A stretch of 64,000 bases of DNA from Echinarachnius parma (GCA_037951105.1 JBAMJV010003969.1:21279-85278), one strand, 5' to 3'. Counted from the first letter of the stretch, positions 12,456 through 24,680 are shown. The notes: generated by a model from the sequence alone, not told the origin. Made by a program: numbers and translations.

Positions 12456-12635
12456 AATCCTGGGCCCCATTGCAGGAAGAGATGCAATCAATTGTAAAGT
12501 TGTAACTAATTGTAAGTCTGATCAAGTGACTGAATGTGCACGTCTGACTGGATCAAACGCACACATTTTCTGACTCGTAATTAATTGCAAGTTTACAATC
12601 GATTGCAAGTATTTCTGAAAAGGGACCAAGATCTA
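12456..12635 (+). repeat. Dispersed repeat with GGGCCCCATTGCAGGAAGAG-like edge
   Basis: A TGGGCC...GCAGGAAGAG edge is followed by several ATTGCAA/TTGTAA-type blocks and ends near AAAAGGGACC. A related copy begins TGGGCCGCGTCGCAGAAAGA at about 52222 and ends TTAGGGCC at about 52371. The edges are inverted to each other, which fits a short non-autonomous element. Confidence 0.55.
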
Positions 12636-12675
12636 TTATGTAATGTTGCCCTTCTTTCTGATTTACTTTATATAG

Positions 12676-12767
12676 TTCAATAATGGAATACCTGGTGGTA
12701 CCCCTACAAGACAAGAATGAGGAATGGAAGAAGAGTACAATACAACTCGACAAGGACCATGCCAAAG
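12676..12767 (+). CDS. MTSS1: MTSS1-like, IMD domain exon (residues 28-59)
   Basis: Acceptor TTATATAG precedes 12676 and donor GTTTGT follows 12767. The 92-bp exon goes from phase 2 to phase 1. It encodes SIMEYLVVPLQDKNEEWKKS, then TIQLDKDHAK, matching the family segment ending QLDKDHAKEYKKARQ. No duplicate of this exon was found nearby. The intron that follows is 9.0 kb. Confidence 0.93.
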
Positions 12768-13149
12768 GTTTGTACATTACTGAAGATCCATTGAAATGGG
12801 ACATGATCACTTTTTGATCACACATTTGATCTTATTTAAGTTTACAAGATGTATTTCTTTGATGAACTTTATTTGTCATGTATTACTGTAATAATATTTG
12901 TTATTTGTTTAATTTTTGTTTAATTTTAATTTTTATAGATGGGTGGTTTCTTTTGAGGGGGTGGAGTGTAGGATGTAGAGGCGTGTGGCAATTGGGTAGG
13001 GGTTATTATATTGGCATCTCAGATTATTTGTTTAAAACGGCCAATGTTTTTAGTTTGGCAACTTATTACAAATTATAAGCATTGCTTTTGATATAATAGG
13101 AAGCGCAGGTATATCTTTATCTACAAACATGTCTGTTTATGAAACATTT

Positions 13150-13640
13150 GCTTGTATATCTAAAGAAGATGTGGAGTTATTAAAAAAACGCATCTCTTGT
13201 AATGATTCAGACCTTTGTGTGAACAGATCAGTTCTTTGCCCTGTATGTTGACCTGCCATTGGCATTGTCAGATAGTACTCACTGGCCATATGAATAGCTG
13301 TAGACACATGTAGTCAATGGAAATGGATAAACTTCAAAGCAAATAAGCATTAAATATGGATGGAAGTGTTTCTACATTTTGAATGCTGCTTTGATTGAGA
13401 GGAGTGCATGTATGAACACTCCAGTGATTTGCCCTTATATGTTGACCTGCCATTGCCATTGTCGAATAATGATCACTGGCCATGTGAATGGTTAATAATC
13501 TTAATTAGATAGATAGATAGATCTAGATTTTTGTAGTTGTTTGTTTTGTTTTTTTAGATGTGAGTTATTTAAAAAGTTAAAATGTATCTGCAATTACTAA
13601 CGATTCAGAACTGAGTGTATAAACTGTATATGGGAAATAC
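13150..13640 (+). repeat. Local tandem duplication, about three diverged copies
   Basis: ATGTTGACCTGCCATTGGCATTGTC (with a one-base variant) occurs at about 13247 and 13439, each followed by ...ATCACTGGCCAT-TGAAT. The GAGTTATT-AAAAA block at about 13176 recurs at about 13563, so parts of a third unit are present. Confidence 0.7.
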
Positions 13641-14521
13641 TTTTGTACAAAAATTCTCAATTTTGGAAAGAGGTCAGAAACCTCACTTCACCTAATCCTA
13701 ACCTTTTCTCTAGCACAGTGTGCATGTAAATGTACAGTAGGGGCGTGGGTATGATATCAACCAAATCATCCAATATGGAGGACAGAAATCCCCACCATCT
13801 AAATAGAATTTATTATATGCCTAAATGTGAATTGGATGCACCATTTTGAACCTCATGCGCAGCATTGAACCTATATATATTGTTAAATTTCTCAAATTTG
13901 GGGGCAGAAACCTCTAAGAGATGCACCTTATCCCCTCTACATGGCTTATTGTACAGGACTACTTGTGTTAATGTGTAATATAAACACCAAGTCTGTGACC
14001 TGTGTGTGTAGATGTTCAGCTGTCTTAAAAGGAAATTACAAATATAACTTCATTAATTTAGCTAGAAAATCCCTTGAAATGTCCTATAGAGCTCTCCCCT
14101 TATTCTGTGATATTGGCCTAGGTACAGTTCATAAACACATTCATGTGCAGTACAATTAAAGACTGGGGCATTCTGGTTGGTAGAACCCTTTTTTCTAGGA
14201 GCCTTTGTTGTACTCACCCACCCCCCCCCCCCCTCCACTCCCTTCCAACTCCCTCCCCACTCCCTCCATCTCTCTCTGTGTGGAGTATTATTATGAATTG
14301 GTCTATATACAACTCACACACACTATACATGGTAAACATAGGACCAGGAGTTCAGTCATGGCATGTGGTAAATACTGCTGCTAAATTACTCAAACTGATG
14401 TGGCTGAGGGGAGGGAACATCTCTCTGAGAGCTGGGAGACAAGGACACGAAGAAAGTATATGACCAGCTCTACTTCCAATTAAATATGTAGGCAGGGCAA
14501 GTATAACTACAATTACAATCC

Positions 14522-14601
14522 TTAACCCATTGACAACATGAACCTAGTAGGTTCTTTAGTAACTCTATGGGGATTGCAAAATCTTGTAGGGAACAGGTTA
14601 A
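14522..14601 (+). repeat. Short TTAA-ended dispersed repeat (80 bp)
   Basis: It starts TTAACCCATTG and ends GGGAACAGGTTAA. The core includes CCTAGTAGGTTC and CTCTATGGGGATTGCAAAAT, shared with the copies at 6389, 33382 (reverse) and 61918. Confidence 0.75.
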
Positions 14602-14988
14602 TTATTCATCACTGGATGGATGTTAGAGTTTGAGCGAATCGTTATAATCACATCAAGTGGTACTAGTATTAGTAATTGGGCTGGTCCAGCTATGTGCCCC
14701 TGCACCCCCTGATGTCCTTGTATAAGCCAATGACAGATTGAAACGCTCTGATTTTATTCTGTGAGTGGAAATGTGATTTAGCAAGGGGTAATGGGTTCCG
14801 TTGTCTGAAAGATTTAATGGAAGATTGAAGGAGGGGGAGGGGAAACCTTGTCTGAATTGGGTTATGAGATGAGAGATGAGGGTGAAAAGGGCATGTAACA
14901 ATCAGCAAGTATTTTGTTTCTGATATTAAATTATAGGAGCAAATAATTCATGATGCTCCACTGACTCAGTCAAATGTATTTATTGGAT

Positions 14989-15561
14989 TTAAAGGGATAG
15001 TTGAGTTCTGGTAAAGAGAGTTCAGTTTTGGTCAAACTGAATTTTAGTAACCAAAACCTGCACCATTACATTACAAACTAATAGTATAACTCTGTCATGC
15101 TTGAAAGGAATTCAAAATTACAAACGACTACCTAAGTAAAAAGCCTTTTATCATTCAAACAGAGCCGTTCAAACTCAAGATGGCGCTCTTTAAAAACTCA
15201 TTGGTTTAAACCATTTAAAATAAAATATTGTGCATGTGAAGGTTCGTAAAAATAGTGATTAGAGAGATAATCAACAACTATTAAAAAACTTCTTTTGAAA
15301 TTTTTTGAAAAGAGGAAGCATTTAAAAAAAATTTGTAACGGTTGGTTCAAAATTATCTAATATTTGTGGGGCCCCACATTTTTTACAAATGGTTACGTTT
15401 ATGGATATTTCAGCCGTTTCTGAATCGATTTTGATCAAATAAAGTTTATTCTGTCACTAAAATATTATGCTCTTTCAAATTTTACGCCCAGTTTTTCATT
15501 ATCTCACAAAAGAATTATTATGTGTAGTGCCCTCTCTACCAAAACTCAACTATCCCTTTAA
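14989..15561 (+). mobile_element. MITE family B, copy 1 (TTAA-ended, 573 bp)
   Basis: The terminal inverted repeats read TTAAAGGGATAGTTGAGTTC... and ...AACTCAACTATCCCTTTAA, about 24 bp long and almost perfect. The interior is non-coding, with GTGGGGCCCCACA as an internal palindrome. A second full copy in reverse orientation lies at 16694-17260. Confidence 0.9.
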
Positions 15562-15879
15562 TGGGTTGAGTGTGAAATGGAAAGGGAAAGTCTTGATTTG
15601 AGCATGTCAATATTTTACGATTTGTAGATTTTCATAATTATGAATTAGCACTTGCCAAATGGCCTGCTCATTTGGTGAATTAATGGAATAGATGTTGTTG
15701 TAGCTAGCACGATTATAGCAAGATCCTGATCCTATTACTTGTCATTATCATTTCATATAAATTAATTATATTGGAGTTTGCTTTTAGTGTACAATTGCTG
15801 AAACAAGATCTTCATGTAATCCCTGTCAATTTAGCCTTTCTCATATTAAAATAATTACCCAAAGTGCTCATATAAAACT

Positions 15880-16060
15880 ACATATAAAGCTAGCTAGCTT
15901 TCAACAAGATCTGACCCTCTGCAATGTATCCCTTCTTGTAAATAGCTGGATGTAGCTTTCATCTAGCTTGAAACCAGATCTTACCACTCATGCCAGTTAT
16001 CTTCTTTTCTGTAAATTACCTAAAGTAGCTTTTTAGCTCAGCTTGAAACAAAACCTTGGC
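15880..16060 (+). repeat. Tandem repeat, ~80-bp unit
   Basis: Blocks with TAGCTTTC-A..., GAAAC-A-ATCTT and CTTCTT-TGTAAATA recur about three times with strong divergence, leading into the larger array at 16075. Confidence 0.5.
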
Positions 16061-16074
16061 TCTTTGCATGCTCT

Positions 16075-17335
16075 GTCCGTCCCTCTAAATTTGTTTCCCC
16101 CACATTTGAGCACTCACACCTATTTCAACTTTAAGTGGGATGCATTTCAGAACAATCAATCAGTTTTGAAGCATCCTATGTAGCCTTCTGGCCAGGCTGA
16201 CCAATAATTATTTGCAATTCCCCCCCCCCCCCCAAAGTTATAGCAATTGCACCAATTTCATCTTCAAGTGGGAGATTTAGGTTGGGAAGATGCGTTTCAG
16301 ACCAATCAATCAATTTCTGTATCATGCTATGTAGCCTTCTGGCAAGGCTGACCAATAGTTATCTGCGATTTCCCCCCAAGTTTAAGCACTTGCACCGATT
16401 TGATCTTCAAGTGGGAGATTTAGATGGAGAAAATGCATTTCAGACCAATCAATCAATTTCTGTATCATGCTTTATAGCCGTCTGGCCAGGCTGACCAATA
16501 CTTATCTGGCATTTCCCCCACATTAAAGCATTCACATCAATTTTTAACTTCAAGTGGGGGATTACATGTAGGTGGGAAAAATGCATTTTTAGAACAATCA
16601 ATTAATTTCTGTAGCATGCTCGGTAGCCTTATGGCCAGTTAACTTTCTCTGGTCAGATGCCACAAACTTGCATTTGGAAGGAAAACCTCAATATTAAAGG
16701 GATAGTTGAGTTTTGGTATAGAGGGCGCTACACAAAATAATTTTTTGTGAGATAATGAAAAACTGAATGTCAAATTCGAAAGAGCATACCATTTTAATGA
16801 CAGAATAAACTTTATTTGATCAAAATCGGTGTAGAAATGGCTGAAATATCCATAAACATAACCATTTGTAATAAATGTGGGGCCCCACAATTATTAGACA
16901 ATTTTGAATCAGCCGTTAATTTTTTTTTTAAATGCTTCCTCTTTTCAAAAATTTACAAAATAGGTTTTTAGATAGTTGTTGATTATCTCTAATCACTATT
17001 TCAACAAAACATTACATGCACAATATTTTATTTTAAATGGTTGAAACTAATGAGTGCTTAGAGAGCTCCCTCTCGAGTTTTAACGGCTCTTTTTGAATGA
17101 TAACAGGCATTTTACTTAGTCATTTGTAATGTTTTATTCATTTCAAGCATGGTGGAGTTATAATTATTAGTTTGTAATGTAATGGTGGAGGTTTTTGCTT
17201 ACTAAAATTCAGTTTGACCAAAACTGTACTCCCTTTACCAGAACTCAACTGTCCCTTTAATACTACACCAATCTCTGTAGCATGCTAGGTAGACGTGTGG
17301 TCAGGCTGGCTGATATTTCTCTGGTCATTTGAAAT
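16075..17335 (+). repeat. Tandem array, ~148-bp unit, split by a MITE
   Basis: The motif TAGCC-TCTGGC-AGGCTGACCAAT recurs at about 16181, 16332, 16475 and 16624 and is resumed at about 17290. Each unit also carries TCTTCAAGTGGGAGATTTAG and CAGACCAATCAATCAATTTC. MITE family B sits inside the last unit (16694-17260), so the array predates that insertion. Confidence 0.85.
16694..17260 (-). mobile_element. MITE family B, copy 2 (567 bp, reverse)
   Basis: The ends are TTAAAGGGATAGTTGAGTTT and AACTCAACTGTCCCTTTAA. The body aligns with the reverse complement of 14989-15561 throughout, including the GTGGGGCCCCACA palindrome. It interrupts the 148-bp tandem array. Confidence 0.9.
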
Positions 17336-17699
17336 AATCATAAATATAACCGCAAATATGTGGTATTGAATAATCCAGAGAGAGAAAAAAGAAGTAGCAG
17401 CAAAACTGCAAAAGTGGTGTGACACTGACAGCATAGCATAAGCATGCATGTCCTAATTCAAGCTAGAAGCCTCCCCTCAACTCCCATGCTTCGTTTGAAA
17501 TCCAATCAGCCGAACATGAAAATTGCCAAAACCCACAGAGATGTCATCACTTAGGTAGCTTCGTTAAGTCAACCCCCCTGCAGCTGAACAGGTGATAGGA
17601 TGGGACGAACCGTCGCATCCAAAATGACATTTGTTCAAGCCGTTCTGTGCGCTTCATTCGTTGCCTGAATGTTACCGTGTTCTACATGTGAAGTATAAC

Positions 17700-18060
17700 A
17701 TGTTTATAGTGGCCATTCAATGAAGACAGGAAGAGTGACGATATAAAGAAGTGGTCTCTATAGACAGGTTGATGCAAACAGTTTGTATTGACTACATGAT
17801 GTGAAATCAGCTGCCATTAAAGGCAGGTTGATGTTATTGACAAGTGGCCTGTCAGCCTGACAGATTTTACTATACAGTCAACCTTGTTTATAGTGATCAC
17901 CCATAAACTGAAAAGTGACTACTTTAGGGAGGTTGCCTATAGATATAGACATATTGATTCATGAAGGTTGATACTGACTATGGGGTACCAAATAAGTAGC
18001 GATGATGGACAGGTGGCCGCTATAGAAAGGTGACCACTAACACAGGTTTGAAATATATTT
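17700..18060. repeat. Repeats with TATAGTGACCAC / ACAGGTTTGA ends
   Basis: Several TTTATAGTGGCC, CTATAGACAGG and GGTGACCACTAACACAGGTTTGA blocks occur in both orientations. A related short element is at 55018-55110. They look like remnants of a short inverted-repeat element. Confidence 0.5.
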
Positions 18061-18177
18061 ATTAATCACAAGATGTAGACAGCTTGACATGCTCAGGGGA
18101 ATATTTTGAGCATGAAGGTATATTGGGAAGATGCTCGTGGGGAGTCAATATTGAATTCAATTTCAAGACTTTCAAAA

Positions 18178-18851
18178 TTAACCCCCTCATTCTCATGGGC
18201 ACACATGGGAATCTGAAACCAATTGAGTTAATACAGGAACTGGGTGGGTCCTGTATTAACCGAATGGGAAATGCAATACCTCATAAGCAAGGTGTTAAGT
18301 CATTGTCAGTGGAACCTAGTGTACCATGTATGGACTAGATGGGAATTACATACTATAGCCTGTAGGAGAGAGAGAGAGAGAGAGAGGGGGTTCATTCATT
18401 TGCTTGGTACGGAGAGGGTTTAGAATTGGCAGAGCTGCATGTTTTTATTATTGTTGAAATGCTACATGTAGGGTGGTTATTGTGACACCTAAACCTAAAA
18501 TACTCAACTGACCTGAAAAATAAAATGGTCTGAAACCAACCAACACATCAAGTACTGAACATTCATGTTTATTGTTTACACTTGAAAAAATGAGTGTTCC
18601 CATTTCATCTCCTTCTTTTCTTAACCCTTCAATGCTAGCCAGGGATTTTACAGCTCTGTGGCATTTGTGTGTTTTGAGTGGTACAAATGCAAATGTGACA
18701 CTGGCACTCAAGAATGTCAAAAGTGTCATGTGCCTATAGGGGTGTACATGTACAAGGTGGTCGGAACATTCTTAACCTGTTCAATACGAGATTCTGAAAT
18801 CCCCATAGACTTTGTACATAGCCCACCCGGTTCCCAGTAAGCAACAGGTTT
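18178..18851. repeat. Short TTAA-type repeats and an (AG)n run
   Basis: Copies of the ACTGGGTGGGTCCTGTATTAA family lie at about 18180-18300 (forward) and 18773-18851 (reverse). A (GA)n run is at 18366-18387. Confidence 0.6.
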
Positions 18852-19898
18852 AAAACTAGGCTTGTGCGCACTGCATAAAACTGAGCCAGTGTGCATTTTG
18901 CACCATGCGCAAGACGTACGCAAGATGGCACCGCGCATCTGATTTACGGATCTAAACAACTTTTAATACCACTTTCTAGCCTCTTCCATTTTATACTTTG
19001 GGATAGCTCCTTTCTCTGAGTATTACTGAGTGTACGTTAAGTGCCTTTGATTTATAACACCTACAGCTGTATCTACCCATATCACTCCTTGGAAGCCTAA
19101 TGGTGGGACTGTATCAATAGTAATTTATGACATTGTTTGATTGGTTTCTATTTTCAACCCTCCTTGATATTTTCAATTTTCATGCAACAGCTTTGAGAAT
19201 AATGGCAAAAAAGGTGTTGTCCTAGATATTGCAATTGATGGTACATTTTCTGGTAAATGTTTGTGCTATATGTTCCTAAATCAAGAAAAGGGGTCAGGTT
19301 TATTATTTGGTTTCCTTCATGATCCACAAAATGCCTAATGCCTATTTTTTACCAAGTAGAATACTAGGCCATCTGAAGTAAAATCAATACTTGTCATATA
19401 TTGGTAAATAGAAACTAGAATATGGTTTGCCTCAAAGAAAAGAAAGCATAGTCGTGTCCAGTTGGGGAACTAGAAGCTTGCATTGATAAAATCAATTTTG
19501 GTGGGCCCATGGCCCATATAGTTACCAATGATCAGTAACAAATCCCAATGTGAATCCCATCCTCAAAGAATGTATGTGCCCATTTCATGTTTGAATTGTT
19601 GCTATTTGTGAAGTGGTTAGAAAATATACCTCACAACCCTTTTTTAATTGCCGGCCTAATATTATTCAGGGGGAAAAAAATGAAGTACAAAGATACTTTC
19701 TTTATCCTACTGATAATCAAAACAATTGAATTGAACAAAAAACAAACTTGTGTCCTTTTCCTGTCATTACTAATGTATTTTGAATTGCTTTCTCTTTCCC
19801 TTTTCTTTATCATAGTATCAAGATTTGTAAGTCATCAGATACATGACTACAGGCAAAGTCAGTAAAAATGTACCTGTATTGATGGAAGAGTTGGCTCT

Positions 19899-20130
19899 TA
19901 TGGCCCGGTCAGATATCAACGGATATCGGAAACGTATGCCCAACGAATAGACAATTTGCGAAATTAAATTATCCGGTGATGTAAGTCGTTTCCATTGCAT
20001 CATGTACAAAACATAAAACAACGTACATCACCGGACAAGGAACGGACAAGAAACGTATAGAACGGATGGAAAATTTAGCTCTCCTATTGACATCCGTTTG
20101 CGCAATCCGTTGATATGTGACCGGGCTATT
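19899..20130. mobile_element. MITE family C (~230 bp, inverted ends)
   Basis: The left end GGCCCGGTCAGATATCAACGGAT is mirrored by the right end ATCCGTTGATATGTGACCGGGC. The interior contains further inverted pairs such as TTATCCGGTGATGTA and TACATCACCGGA. A diverged relative lies at about 56323-56520. It is non-coding. Confidence 0.85.
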
Positions 20131-20213
20131 AGCTATGCTCCTTCCTCTTGGTTTTCAATTGATATTCTTGTTCGAAATGTTCCTCTTTCCTTGACATGTT
20201 TGTTTCATTGCAG

Positions 20214-20283
20214 AACGCAAGAAGGCAAGGCAAGATTTAAAGAAGTCGTCTTTAGATACAGGACTGCAGGCTAATGAGTTTAT
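20214..20283 (+). pseudogene. Decayed copy 1 of the MTSS1-like exon at 21772
   Basis: The acceptor TTTCATTGCAG is intact, and the frame in the right phase begins ERKKARQDLKKSSLDTGLQ, clearly matching EYKKARQDIKKKSSDTMRLQ of the real exon. After that the copy diverges (ANEFILST) and runs into a TGA with no donor site. It is most likely a dead duplicate. It could act only as an alternative terminal exon, which would truncate the IMD. Confidence 0.8.
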
Positions 20284-20424
20284 TTTATCTACATGATTGA
20301 TATCAATGAAAGAATAAACCTAGAGTCTACCTGTTTCTGATGTATCTCCAACTTTGTTTGCCTAATTGATGGACAAATTTTCATTATTTTCCCCTTTCAT
20401 GTCTTGTATTATCATTACACGTAG

Positions 20425-20490
20425 GCAAGACAAGATATCAAGAAATCGTCTTTAGATACAGGTCTCCAGGCTAATTGATGAGTTAAATGT
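20425..20490 (+). pseudogene. Decayed copy 2 of the MTSS1-like exon at 21772
   Basis: GCAAGACAAGATATCAAGAA follows a TACACGTAG that could be an acceptor remnant. The stretch shares GTCTTTAGATACAGG and CAGGCTAAT with copy 1 about 210 bp upstream, so copies 1 and 2 are more closely related to each other than to the real exon. The frame is broken and there is no donor. Confidence 0.8.
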
Positions 20491-20499
20491 ACCTGGTCG

Positions 20500-21350
20500 T
20501 GTGTCATGAACTCGCCTCCAAATAGGGTGGAGCCGTTACATTTTTGGGATTTTTTTGGTGCATTTTACTTCATATTTTCAAAACCAAAAATCCCTTCTTA
20601 ACAAATTTGGTATCATTTGAAAGGGCTATCAAAATGCTATCATTCTGCAAAGTTTCAAAGGTATACCTCTATTTAAGATCGAGATACAGCCGTTTGAAGG
20701 TTTAAGCCGGAGGGTGGAGCAGGAAGCGGCGCCGCAGGAAGCGGCGCCCGTGTACAAAGTCTATGGGGAAATGACTCTCAAAGCGCAATTTTTCTTAAAA
20801 CGTTAATAACTTTGTCAAAACTACATGTATAACTTCAATTTTGGTATCAAATGAAAGCTTACATATTGAACTTTAATGTCAAATGATTGAAAAGTGTCTT
20901 TGCCAAATAATTTTTTTATTAAATCAACACAAACAAAGAAAATTGGGGGTTTCCTGTACAGACTCTATGGGGGCACAATCTTGAGCGATAAATTTGGTGA
21001 ATTCTTGGTAAAAACGTTAATATCTTGAAAAATAAAAGGTTTCAGAATACAAATTTGGTATCAAATTAAAGCTTACTTATCAAACTGTATTATGGCTCAT
21101 CATATTTAGGCTTTACTCTATATTCCATTCATCTAGTGACTCCTACTTAGTGAAAATTATTGATTATTAAAAAAAAATCAAATCATGAAGTACGAATGAA
21201 AAAATCTGTAAAATAATTATTTACCCCATACAATATTATATTGCTGTAAAGGTCTAAGTCTGCTCTGCAAGAAAACATTATACTTTCTTGTCTAGAGCTA
21301 CTTTAGAAAAAGTTATCAGGATATTATTGACCTCTAAAACTGTAAACAAA
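20500..21350 (+). repeat. Unclassified repeat-like block with internal duplication
   Basis: TTTGGTATCAAAT-AAAGCTTAC-TAT, preceded by AAAACGTTAATA, occurs twice (about 20845 and 21055), each copy preceded by a CTATGGGG block. TTTGGTATCATTTGAAAG at 20608 is a third partial unit. No coding sequence was seen. Confidence 0.5.
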
Positions 21351-21576
21351 ATTTCATGTTTTGGTCAATATGAACAATTAACTGTACACCCAGTGTTATT
21401 TCTGAGTGCATATTTGGGTTCCTTGGGTAATTTCCTTTCAGAAAATGTATAGTTTCAATAGGGTAGGGGGTCTTCCTCAGAAAATATTGGCTCTCAACTG
21501 TAACATTGTCCCGCAGAAGCCCAAAATGGCATGTAACGCAAAAGGAGGCGACCTCAAGACGCATGACCACCTATAT

Positions 21577-21620
21577 AAATACAAGAGTATGTCTTCAGTC
21601 ACCATGAGACCACAGTTCAA
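21577..21620 (+). pseudogene. Possible third remnant of the exon at 21772
   Basis: TACAAGAGTATGTCTTCAGT, then CACCATGAGACCACAG, resembles the 3' two thirds of the exon (TACAAGAAG...AAGTCTTCAGATACCATGAGACTTCAG), 215 bp before the real one, with a gap. It is short, so the call is tentative. Confidence 0.45.
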
Positions 21621-21771
21621 TAAGTCAAATGGCTAATCATGTATAATGTCTATGATAGGGTAAAACAAAGCTGCATTTCACCCTTCAGCAAAGTGAGTTC
21701 TCCATGTATTTCCTTTGTTATTCTATCTATATCATTACCATTTCTTTTCCTTTTATTTTGTATCATTGCAG

Positions 21772-21846
21772 AGTACAAGAAGGCGAGACAAGATATCAAG
21801 AAGAAGTCTTCAGATACCATGAGACTTCAGAAGAAAGCAAGAAAAG
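21772..21846 (+). CDS. MTSS1: MTSS1-like, IMD domain exon (residues 59-84)
   Basis: Acceptor TATCATTGCAG precedes 21772 and the strong donor GTGAGT follows 21846. The 75-bp exon is phase 1 to phase 1. It encodes EYKKARQDIKKKSSDTMRLQ, then KKARKG, the most lysine-rich helix of the IMD. The vertebrate version differs only by conservative changes. Because it is symmetric and 25 codons long, duplication or skipping keeps the frame, which may be why dead copies accumulated next to it (20214, 20425 and possibly 21577). Confidence 0.95.
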
Positions 21847-22794
21847 GTGAGTTTAGATTGTTAACCCTCTCCATATATAACATTTATAAATACTGATGAA
21901 TCTATGTGGGTTAGTTGAGGTTATTTGATACGCCCGAGTATCATATTCACTGTATTTTTGTAAGTATCTACTGTGAGAGTGAAAGTGAATTTGCGCTCTT
22001 CTCTTTCTCAACACATGATGCAAACATAGCTAGGGTGAGCTGTGTCCTGTTATCACAATTGCAGGGTGAAATTTGTAGCAAGTTCATAAGTACCAGATAA
22101 AGATGGAATTTTATGACCGTCTTATAAACTTTGTCAGGTTTCGGTCAAAAAGAAAGATGAAGAAATTTGATGTTTAGTTTTCTTTTCACCAGACTGTTTA
22201 CGTCATAATTCGTTTGAATTATTTTAAATTTGTCTATTTTTTCGACCCCAATGGTGCCAGCAACAAACTTTGGTCTCATAAAGTCCAGTGCCATCCTTAT
22301 TCCCATGGTGAAGTTATCTTTTTACAACTCTGTATAAATCATGCTGAAGAAAACATTTAGCATTAAGGCGAACTGAAATGGGGGAAAAAAAGCCCCACTA
22401 TTTAAAAGGAGTTCTCGAAAGTTCACTGTCTTCGTAATTTTTGTCACGCAGCCAATGTCAATTCCCAAACAAGCTATTACTGGGGAGAAATATAACAGTG
22501 TGAATGTTGCTCAATCTGCACAAAAAAAGTAAACTGTGGGCACAAGGATGACTAGGCATCCAGAAAAATTATAATTTTTCACAGTTTAGTTCTTTCTCAA
22601 AGGTAATACTTGATGACACTACAAAAACATACAATTAATTGATGATGCTACAAAAAACAAACATTTCAGTTGGGATATAGAACTGAACATGTAGCTGAAT
22701 ATGTTTTCACAATATCTTTTCTTGTGCTCCTAAGGTCACAATTCAAGGTCTGCCCGATTCAGATTTAAGGTGACAATGGCAGGCTCACAAAGCC

Positions 22795-22905
22795 AACAAA
22801 ATCAAGTCTTTGTGGAAGTGAAGAAAAAAAAAGCACAAAACCAAATCTCGGTGGAACTGAATAAAGCACAAAACCAAATCTTGGTGGAGCAGAAAAATGT
22901 CAAAA
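22795..22905 (+). repeat. ~45-bp tandem repeat
   Basis: AAAGCACAAAACCAAATCT-GGTGGA recurs, with a partial third unit (AAATCAAGTCTTTGTGGAAG). Confidence 0.65.
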
Positions 22906-23964
22906 TGTTGCCCTCCTGTCAAATATAAATTCTCATGATACGTGATCTGGAATTTCCAGGGCATAGATTGCAGTGGGAGACCTGTGTTTGTGATTGTAAC
23001 ATGAACTTTTCCACTCTATCCCAGGGGCTCAGTGTTCGCTTCTGAAAAGTCTACAAAGTAAATCTCTTTGAAGTGTTAAAAAATGTCTACTTGTAGACAA
23101 AATCCCTTCTAGTAGTGTTCTTTAACTCTTTAACTCTTGAAAATTCTCAGGCTAGAGGTATGTTATACCAAAGTCAAATTGTCCTGTGTGGGTTGACAGC
23201 CCATGAACGGGAAGGTCTGTAGAACCAAACCCACAATCACACTTTGGAAACCATATTTTTCTCTACATGTACAGTGAAGGTGTCTTCAAATGTTCACACA
23301 GGAAATATCGGCAAAGGTAATGCATGGTTAATCACATATCATTTTGCCACCATTGGTACCTGGGTGATAATCTGTTGGCCAATTTGCGAACGGCAAAGCC
23401 TAGTAAATTCTGGTGGTTGGGTGTGAAAATTCTTTCCATAAAACTTTACTGGTTGGTGAGTGGAATGAGATGCTTAAATAGAGGTTGTTGCACTGTAGGG
23501 TTGTAAAGGAGACTGATCTTAAGATGCCATGCTGTCAATGTCAAGCACTATTATTACCCATGTAATACATGGACTTTTTTGTGTCTGAAAGGGCCAACAT
23601 CTGTTTTTCTCAGTCTGAAATAGGTTGGTTGATTCTCAGGTGAAATGGACACTCTGGGGTCAGATATTAATAGGGTTGTAATGCAGACCAATCACTGGAC
23701 GCCTGCGATTGTCATAAGCATTATCCTTGTCAGTTGGTCATCTGTGGATGACTGTCGGTTTCAGCTGTTTGCGTGTTGATGAGCATCTTGGCACTGATGA
23801 CAGTCCCCAGCTCTCCCATCAGAGATACCAATGGTGTTGCTCTCCCACTTATCAATGCTAGAAATTAAATGTCAACAAATTGATGAATATTGGATGAACA
23901 CAGTTTGAACTTCCTTTTTTCATGCTTCACAAACCATGTAAATAAAATTAAAAATTAAATGCCA

Positions 23965-24115
23965 ATTTTTGTCAATCACAGAGACCTACTTTTTATATAT
24001 ATGTATGTTGAACCCTGGCTCCAGACCTGGTAATAAGATGTTCCACAAACATAAATGTAGACTTAATTTCCTGTTCAGCCACTGTGACTGCTACTCAAGA
24101 TTACACTTCTGTGAA
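23965..24115 (+). repeat. Dispersed repeat, paired with 31395-31510 (reverse)
   Basis: CCTGGCTCCAGACCTGGTAA, then AAGATGTTCCACAAACATAA, ATGTAGACTTAATTTCCTGT and CAGCCACTGTGACTGCTAC are found as the reverse complement at 31395-31510. Confidence 0.8.
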
Positions 24116-24680
24116 ATCTCCAAATGGGTTGTCAACAAATGTTTTCATCCAGCCAAAGGAGTTTGTCAGATATGTGGGGTGGCATGAGTGGTCCCATGCA
24201 GAAGAACACAATATGGAATCTGTCTGTAGGGGTCACCTGTCTACAGTGGTCATTTTCCTTGTTGTCCGTAGATGGTCACTATACACAGGTTTTAACTGTA
24301 CAGTTGTATCTGGGACTCCATCCTCAATGAATTGAATTGACAGTTGTTTTGGTCTCATTGTGTTATGATAAAATGAAATAAATACTCCCATAGACAATAA
24401 GTTAACATTTTATCCTAGCTCAGTGTTTCCACATCTTATGAAGATGTACTGATCAATATAAACTAAGAACAATTTGCATGTGTGGAAGCTTAGAAACATA
24501 CAAATGTGGGAAAAGCAAGCATCATTGTACTAAAGAGCTTATATTTCTTTCATTTAGCAATATTTGACATCATTTATTTTTTTTAATTCCATTTAGAAAA
24601 GTACACATTGACTTATCTTTATCTGTAAAGATTTATCTGCATGTTTTTTTTTGCACAAAACTCTAAATCAACACATACAC

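Larger units (their letters stand above)
12768..21771 (+). other. MTSS1-like intron, 9.0 kb
   Basis: The intron interrupts the codon for Glu in DHAKEYKK. Besides the listed repeats and decayed exon copies, I see no additional exon. It contains C-runs at 14221-14233 and 16220-16233, whereas the next intron has only G-runs. Confidence 0.8.
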
